A stretch of DNA of 64,000 nt from Streblospio benedicti (taxonomy: Eukaryota > Annelida > Polychaeta > Spionida > Spionidae): the NCBI GenBank assembly GCA_019095985.1, contig CM032661.1, positions 32,130,151 to 32,194,150 on the forward strand. The letters run 5' to 3'. How positions within the stretch are numbered: the stretch's first letter is position 1; the number at the start of each line of letters is the position of its first letter. This document shows positions 58,691 through 64,000 of this stretch, one piece after another. Below the pieces are notes generated by a model, which did no database searches, was not told where the DNA came from, and was given only the letters and a program-made list of their open reading frames with translations. A program made the position numbers and the translations under genes.

Positions 58691-58719
58691 ATCCCCAGCC
58701 CACAATACACAGTTTGCAT

Positions 58720-61700
58720 TTAGAAGAATGCCTGTCGGTTCCTCAGACTCAGGGTCTGGTTCCTCAGTCGTGGGCTGCGACGTCGCGGCTCCACATCACA
58801 CCCTGCAAGGGTAATGAATTTAAACACATTACTGTCATATTTTGTTTGTCAGTCGTTACTAAACCTTGAATTGTCACGTTAAAAATAATGACATGTTAGC
58901 AACAGAAAATATAATTGGGTTTGAAACGCTTCGTAGTTAAATCTAGAAAAATTTTTTTTTACTAGATCTAGGAAAAATAATGATTTTATTCTTATATTCT
59001 CTTCTCTACTGCCACTTCTTACCAAACATAAAATTACTAAAACAAATAAATTCAAATACATAACAGTTTTCGAGACTTACAGTCTCCTTTTCAATGATAA
59101 AAAATCACTCCAGAAATAAATTACAACTTATTTTTTTTTACCAATTACATGTATGTTGATTTCACAAATTTTGTGTTTAAATTATTTTTCATTTGAAAAA
59201 AAAATCACTTCAGATTGAGAATTTGTTTTTAAACAGAAATATGCTGAATTGACATATTTGAATTTAATCAGAGAACATTAGTTAAAAGAAAATTGAATCA
59301 GCGACAATGGTCATGAAGTCAAAGGCATTTAAGATCAGATACATCTCATTTTACTATCATCAATTTTACCTTCATCCTCGTCTGAGTCATGGCTACGTTT
59401 GTTATTGTCATGGCCCATTCTGTAACGCCATTGCACCACGGAACCATCCCACTGCAAGATACAAATGTAGTTATAAAGTCTGCAAATACAACGTACATTT
59501 ATTTTTGCCTTCGCAATTCTACAAGTAAAAACAGTCAGAAATTAGCCATTATTTATCCTCAACAATTTACTACAAGTGTATGTAAAGGAAAAAAATGAGA
59601 ACTAAATGGTGAAAAACATTATTCTAAACATTATTCTAACTTCAAAAACACATCTGTAGTGAGACAATGTATCAAGTAACGTTGGCTAAAATAAGACTAC
59701 TGAATCAGATTCATTTATTTACTGGCCTGCCTGACCCTAACTGAATTGAATCCCAAATTATACTATTGAATATGAACAACCAAACACCCATGCACTCTGT
59801 AATGCATACTGATCAATTTATAAGCAGGATCTTTAAGGAGGTGTCCTTTACATTGATATATTAGTCCCGGTGTTTAATGCAATCCAAATTTGGGCATGGG
59901 TTTGTCTATGAGTGTGGGGTTTATGTGGATGCCAGATGTACCGGTATATATTCCTTACCATACTGGCTAAACCTGTATGTGAGTGAAAAAAATACCATGA
60001 AGGCAATGATATTCTATGGTCACGTCACTCACATGAATATGTTTAAGATTGCTGGTGCTCATAATGTTGAAAACGTATTGTGATTGTGTGAGCAAGAACT
60101 TATGCCTGTTCATGTTTTAAGCATTCCTACGTTAATGTGCTTGCCCAATATGTGTACCCATGAACACAGTGATAGTGTACCCTAGCATGCATGTTATGCT
60201 TAATGACCATGTACTTACGCTGGTACTCATGATTGGTGTTGTCATAAGGATGCCACGAAACGTCGCGCACACATGACCGGTGGCCCTTCAACTTCTTCAC
60301 AATTTGCCCTGTCAGTATGTCGTATACTGAAACATAATGACAGCTTTTGAGAGAATATACCACTACCATCCAAACAATACGAAATACTATCGTGAGTCAA
60401 ATGATCAACTCAAGTCGTCTTAGTGCTATTTATTACCACTATTTCCCTCCCAAATACAGTGAATTCTTCATTTTATGCTTATGCAGACTCTCCCATGTTA
60501 CACAGACTTTGAAGCTGTTTATTAGACTATTTATTACACTGATTCTAATGTTTTTCCCAAGTTTGCTTGCAGATTCAATTTTATTCTTCTGTCTCTTTTC
60601 TATGGTAGGAGCTTGCTTGCCATAGAAGAGATAGAAAGAAAAGAATAATATTAGTAGACTGAATACAATAGACTTAAATGAACATCATAATGCTAAAACC
60701 TCATGTGTTACCACATTACAAAAAAACACACTCTACAACAATTTTCAGCACTCCAATTACGAAAGACAAAAAAGTCTGTCACCACAGTCACTGAGTTCCA
60801 ATGTGTGTTAACATCTAGAGATACACACCCGACTTATGTACATGTAGTAAGGAGTATCTACGATAGGTCAGGGTGCGTGTGTGTCTCTAGATGTAAACAC
60901 ACATTGGGACTCTGTGACTGTGCTGCTTACAACAAAAGAATCATGCACCCTACTTACAATAGACTTAAATGAACATCATAATGTTAAACCCTATCGCATA
61001 ACCACAAAAAAAAAACCTAACACACTCTACAACAATTTTCAGCACTCTAATTACAAAAAAAAAATAATAATAATAATCCATAACTCTGACCGCAGCACCC
61101 ACCCTACATGTACTTACCGACGACAGAGCCGGTGGTTAATAAAACTTTCGTACCTTTGTTAACCTTATACTCTGTTCTGTTTTAACACACCACGCCCCCT
61201 CCATGTACTCACCGACGAGGGCGCCGGTGGCGCAGCCTGAGTAGATGAAGCGCTGTCCGGTGGTGTGCGCCGGGGAGAAGCGGGCGCGCACCAGCGTGTG
61301 CAGTAGACTGAAACAACCGAGTGGCTTGTTGACTGAAACACCGGCGACTTGTACACTGAAACATGCACCAACAGGAATCAGGTTGATTTTAGTCCTATTC
61401 GTGGCCCTCAAGTGACTGAAATAGAGGTGGACTTGTAGACTGAAACAGGGAGGTTTGTAGACTGAAACACTCGACTTGTAGACTGAAACACGCACTTGTA
61501 GACTGAAACACGCGACTTGTAGACTGAAACACGCGACTTGTAGACTGAAACATGCGACTTGTAGACTGAAACACGCGACTTGTAGACTGAAAACACCCGA
61601 CTTGTAGACTGAAAACACCCGACTTGTAGACTGAAAACACGCGACTTGTAGACTGAAAACACCCGACTTGTAGACTGAAAACACCCGACTTGTAGACTGA

Positions 61701-63698
61701 AAACACCCGACTTGTAGACTGAAACACCCGAGTTGTAGACTGAAACACGCACCAATAGGAATCAGGTTGATTTTACTCCTATTCGTGGCCCTGAAGTGAC
61801 TTATTATAGAGGTGGTGTCAATAGACAGGTGGCCTTCCCTGAGGTAACTGAAACAGCGTGCAGACACTTGTACACTGAAACACTCGACTTGTAGACTGAA
61901 ACACTCGACTTGTACACTGAAACACGCGACTTGTAGACTGAAACACGCGACTTGTAGACTGAAACACTCGACTTGTACACTGAAACACGCGACTTGTACA
62001 CTGAAACACTCGACTTGCAGACTGAAACACTCGACTTGTAGACTGAAACAGGCGACTTGTACAGCAGAACCTCCAAGTAAGGCCATCTCTCTATTGAGAC
62101 CACTTTTCAACCTCCAAGTACAAGAATAAAGTTGAATCCAGCCGACTGTATATTAGATCTATCTCAGAGAAACATCTAAATACAGTAGAACCTCTCCATG
62201 AGGACCACATTGGGGACCAGTATTAGGTGGGCTTAATAGAGAGGTGGTCTCTATAAAGAGGTTTGTTTTGGTAGCCTTTTGTAGCGACTTGTACACTGAA
62301 AACATGCAGAAATCATGTAGAGTAGAACCTCGAAGTAAGACCACCTGTCTATTGAGACCACTTTTCACAACCCAAACCTCCAAGTAATAGCACCTCTCTA
62401 CTGAGACTACCTAATACTGGTCCCAAAGGTGGTCCTAATAGGGAGGTTCTACTGTATAGTGATGCTTGTGCACTGACTGGGTTTGGTATTTTGCAGTCGA
62501 GTAGTTAACGGTGACTTTGTGACCTGATGCATACAAGTTAAAAACAGACGCTTGTCATTTAGGCAACTGCATCAGTGGCTGGTTTTTTGTCTTCTAATTA
62601 TGTCTTTTAAAAGGGGCTTTGATTTGTTCAAATTAAAAAGAAAGCGCGACTCATTCATTCAAATATTCGATTTGCAGTTAGCAGTGAGTTTGTGACCTAA
62701 TGCATAGACCTAATTTGCATTGGTTGATGATGCGTGTTTTCATTATTCATACAAGTATGAAAACATCGCTGTTAGTCTGCTGATATTGGCATGTGGTCTA
62801 GATTTAGAGGATAGTAAACCAGATTCAAAGTCTTTAATGTAACACTTAGTGAAATGAAAAGACTATAAGACCAATAAATTGAGAAAAGCACTGGCCCAAC
62901 ATAAAATGCTATGCATCAATCAATACACAATATTTATAAAAAAAATAATAGCACAATAGAGCCCTTTTTTTCACACTACCTTGTGCCGGCACCTTTTGCC
63001 ATCTGTAGTCCCAGTGTTGCCTGGAGACTTCTTTTTTAGTTGCCTGTAATAAATACAAACATGTTAGCATTGTTCATTTGCAAGATCATGCTATAATCAT
63101 GTTACCTTTATATAAGAGAATTGGTCATCTAGAGTGGACAGCAAATAAATGTACAAATATGTACGTAAATCGTAACCCAGTTTAGAGTCACAAATTGAGC
63201 TCATGATTGCTGTGGCTACAACCTTTTCCGCAATTTAATGGTTAAACAGGGGAAAAGATTGTAGCCACAACATGAGAAGAGCCACCTACAACAAAATAAT
63301 ACATTTTAGTAATTTTTTTGAACTCATGCTTATTGAAAAAAATTTACATCTGAGCACAGAGGCAATTTATAGACTAAAACAGCACGTAGAGATTAATCTG
63401 GAAAGCAATGTACTTATAACCTACATTAGTTTTCACATACATAGATATCATTAGTACATTCAAAATGTACTTAAATGTACATACACTGGCTTTTGGAGAT
63501 AAATCAGTATGTGCTATATGAATTATAAGGTGTAATGCCCCTGTACGCCTGAGCCAATATACAATAACTAGATGTAAATTAATCATAACTAAAGTGCGTC
63601 TGCCTCACCAACTGTCCGTCCATGTTGGAGAACTTGCGCATGTCCCACAGTTTGATGGTCTGGTCCTTACAGTTGGAGAGCAGGTACCGGCCGTCTCC
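58720..63698 (-). CDS. DCAF11: DCAF11 (WDR23), C-terminal WD40 part; 5' end outside window
   Basis: Minus-strand exons, 5' to 3': 63698-63609 (RYLLSNCKDQTIKLWDMRKF), 63043-62980 (RQHWDYRWQKVPAQ), 61307-61213 (LHTLVRARFSPAHTTGQRFI), 60326-60219 (VYDILTGQIVKKLKGHRSC, then DVSWHPYDN), 59451-59370 (WDGSVVQWRY, then DSDEDE), 58802-58720 (RRRSPRLRN, then RQAFF and stop). The order matches human DCAF11 from its fourth or fifth WD repeat to the end. Known: DCAF11 is a DDB1-CUL4 substrate receptor that restrains NRF2/SKN-1. Two short coding pieces are not found: about 20 residues between the second and third exons (human WRKLKLPGDSSLMTYRGHG region) and about 7 residues before WDG. The splice phases also demand them. 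The third exon adjoins a large minisatellite. Confidence 0.9.
60562..60650. repeat. Short inverted repeat related to the foldback family
   Basis: attttattcttctgtctctt and its near complement aagagatagaaagaaaagaa bracket tatggtaggagcttgcttgc, which matches the arm of the element at 4155-4402. Confidence 0.55.
60667..61060. repeat. Direct duplication flanking an inverted repeat (DCAF11 intron)
   Basis: About 105 bases at 60667-60772 (aatagacttaaatgaacatc, then acaacaattttcagcactc) recur at 60957-61058 with small changes. Between them, 60773-60830 and 60870-60930 are inverted copies (ccaatgtgtgttaacatcta against tagatgtaaacacacattgg). Confidence 0.7.
61105..61190 (-). repeat. Partial copy of a DCAF11 exon end plus repeat-element end
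   Basis: 61107-61135 resembles 61202-61230: both read catgtact(t/c)accgacga, then gccggtgg, meaning the last coding bases of the exon and its donor with intron flank are present twice. In the downstream copy the exon sequence stops at 61135. It is replaced by ttaataaaactttcgtacct and onward to about 61187, the same repeat end found at 33074-33125. Confidence 0.6.
61302..62062 (-). repeat. 21/22-bp minisatellite built on a DCAF11 3' splice site, about 28 units
   Basis: On the minus strand the unit is TGTTTCAGTCTACAAGTCG with a two-base linker (21 bp) or with an extra T (TGTTTTCAG, 22 bp). The last unit merges into the real acceptor and exon start at 61307 (tttcag|TCTACTGCAC). Units run at about 61302-61380, 61430-61750 and 61866-62062, with one stray copy near 62285. 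A 65-bp spacer (GGAATCAGGTTGATTTTA and flanks) occurs twice, at 61364 and 61749, so the array also has a higher-order duplication of about 385 bp. All three minus frames are stop-free across many units. Confidence 0.88.
62060..62456. repeat. Cluster of the MITE-like family in DCAF11 intron
   Basis: Three segments: 62063-62115 (agaacctccaagtaaggcca), 62181-62283 (acagtagaacctctccatga) and 62319-62456 (ending gggaggttctactgtatag). A single splice-site minisatellite unit (gcgacttgtacactgaaaac) is caught between the second and third, showing that the two repeat types have been shuffled together. Confidence 0.6.
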
Positions 63699-63748
63699 CT
63701 GCAGAGGAGCAAAGGGGGGTGAGGATGCTTTTCTTTTGGTATATTCAG

Positions 63749-64000
63749 TGTTTGAAATAGTACGGGCGCCGAGGGCCCTGAGCCCCCAACTTTTGACCAG
63801 GGCCCTTAGCTTTTAGGATTTAAGGGCCCTGCTGTTCCTCAACTATTTTTGGTGAATATTTGTGAGTCGTGGTGAATTCCATACTTTATCATGTTCAAAT
63901 ATGTGTCTATAAAAGCAACCACTTTCTTTTTCTAACATTTCAAACACATACCAGTAAACACAGCAGGGCCCTCAACTTATGATCAGGGCACCCAAATGTC
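63749..64000. repeat. GGGCCCT-rich repeat cut by the window end
   Basis: cgccgagggccctgagcccc, then ccagggcccttagctttt, ttaagggccctgctg and agcagggccctcaactta: similar blocks in direct and inverted order within a DCAF11 intron. The far end is outside the window. Confidence 0.5.

Larger units (their letters stand above)
53140..58719. other. Intergenic between EEPD1 and DCAF11
   Basis: AT-rich. It should hold the EEPD1 5' UTR and promoter (just above 53139) and the DCAF11 3' UTR (below 58720; a minus-strand AATAAA lies at 57896-57901). It contains the hairpin at 55885, the N gap, a TA run and the inverted repeat at 56991. Confidence 0.5.

Noticed and set aside
61136-62110. 324-residue minus-strand frame (CFSLQVE repeats) as a separate gene
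   Set aside because: It is the intronic minisatellite read through into a DCAF11 exon. Three frames are equally open, so openness carries no coding signal.
1-64000. Reverse transcriptase, integrase, capsid or transposase genes
   Set aside because: I looked for the usual catalytic motifs in the longer frames and saw none. All mobile elements noted are short and non-coding.

Overview
The window is eukaryotic genomic DNA: genes in many short exons with GT-AG introns, AT-rich introns full of short inverted-repeat elements, and a 100-base N gap (56206-56305). The gene content (a large YWTD/mucin receptor, a PAN-like secreted protein, EEPD1 and DCAF11) fits a marine bilaterian invertebrate, most likely a mollusc or other lophotrochozoan. 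That placement is inference.

Layout. (1) Plus strand, 279-24238, about 30 exons: the 3' part of a very large single-pass receptor, open at the left edge. In order it has YWTD (LDLR class B) propeller blades, an EGF-like module, a second YWTD propeller, another Cys-rich module, a peritrophin-A (CBM14) module, a third YWTD propeller, a 5.3-kb Thr/Ser-rich exon with about 15 acidic Ser-Gly motifs, a second Thr-rich exon, HYR, Sushi-like and GCC2/GCC3-like modules, one transmembrane helix, and a long Ser/Pro-rich cytoplasmic tail. (2) Minus strand, 25290-26069: a single-exon secreted protein with a PAN/apple-like N-terminus. (3) Minus strand, 31026-53139: an essentially complete EEPD1 gene in 14 exons, with a Met-Gly acylation start, helix-hairpin-helix DNA-binding motifs and an endonuclease/exonuclease/phosphatase domain with intact catalytic motifs. 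(4) Minus strand, 58720-63698: the 3' part of DCAF11 (WDR23), a WD40 substrate receptor for CUL4-DDB1 ubiquitin ligase, open at the right edge.

Most notable. DCAF11 has an intronic 21/22-bp minisatellite (about 28 units) whose unit repeats the 3' splice site of the adjacent exon, so the intron carries many potential decoy acceptors. The receptor combines propellers, a chitin-binding module and a probable glycosaminoglycan-bearing stalk, an architecture I do not recognise as a described family. Several foldback elements, including tRNA-like ones and a hairpin insertion with a 14-bp target duplication, decorate the introns. Four one- or two-base frameshifts, all at homopolymers and all contradicted by downstream exon phase or protein homology, point to consensus errors in a long-read assembly rather than dead genes.

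The four genes show no evident functional link. They look like ordinary metazoan neighbours.
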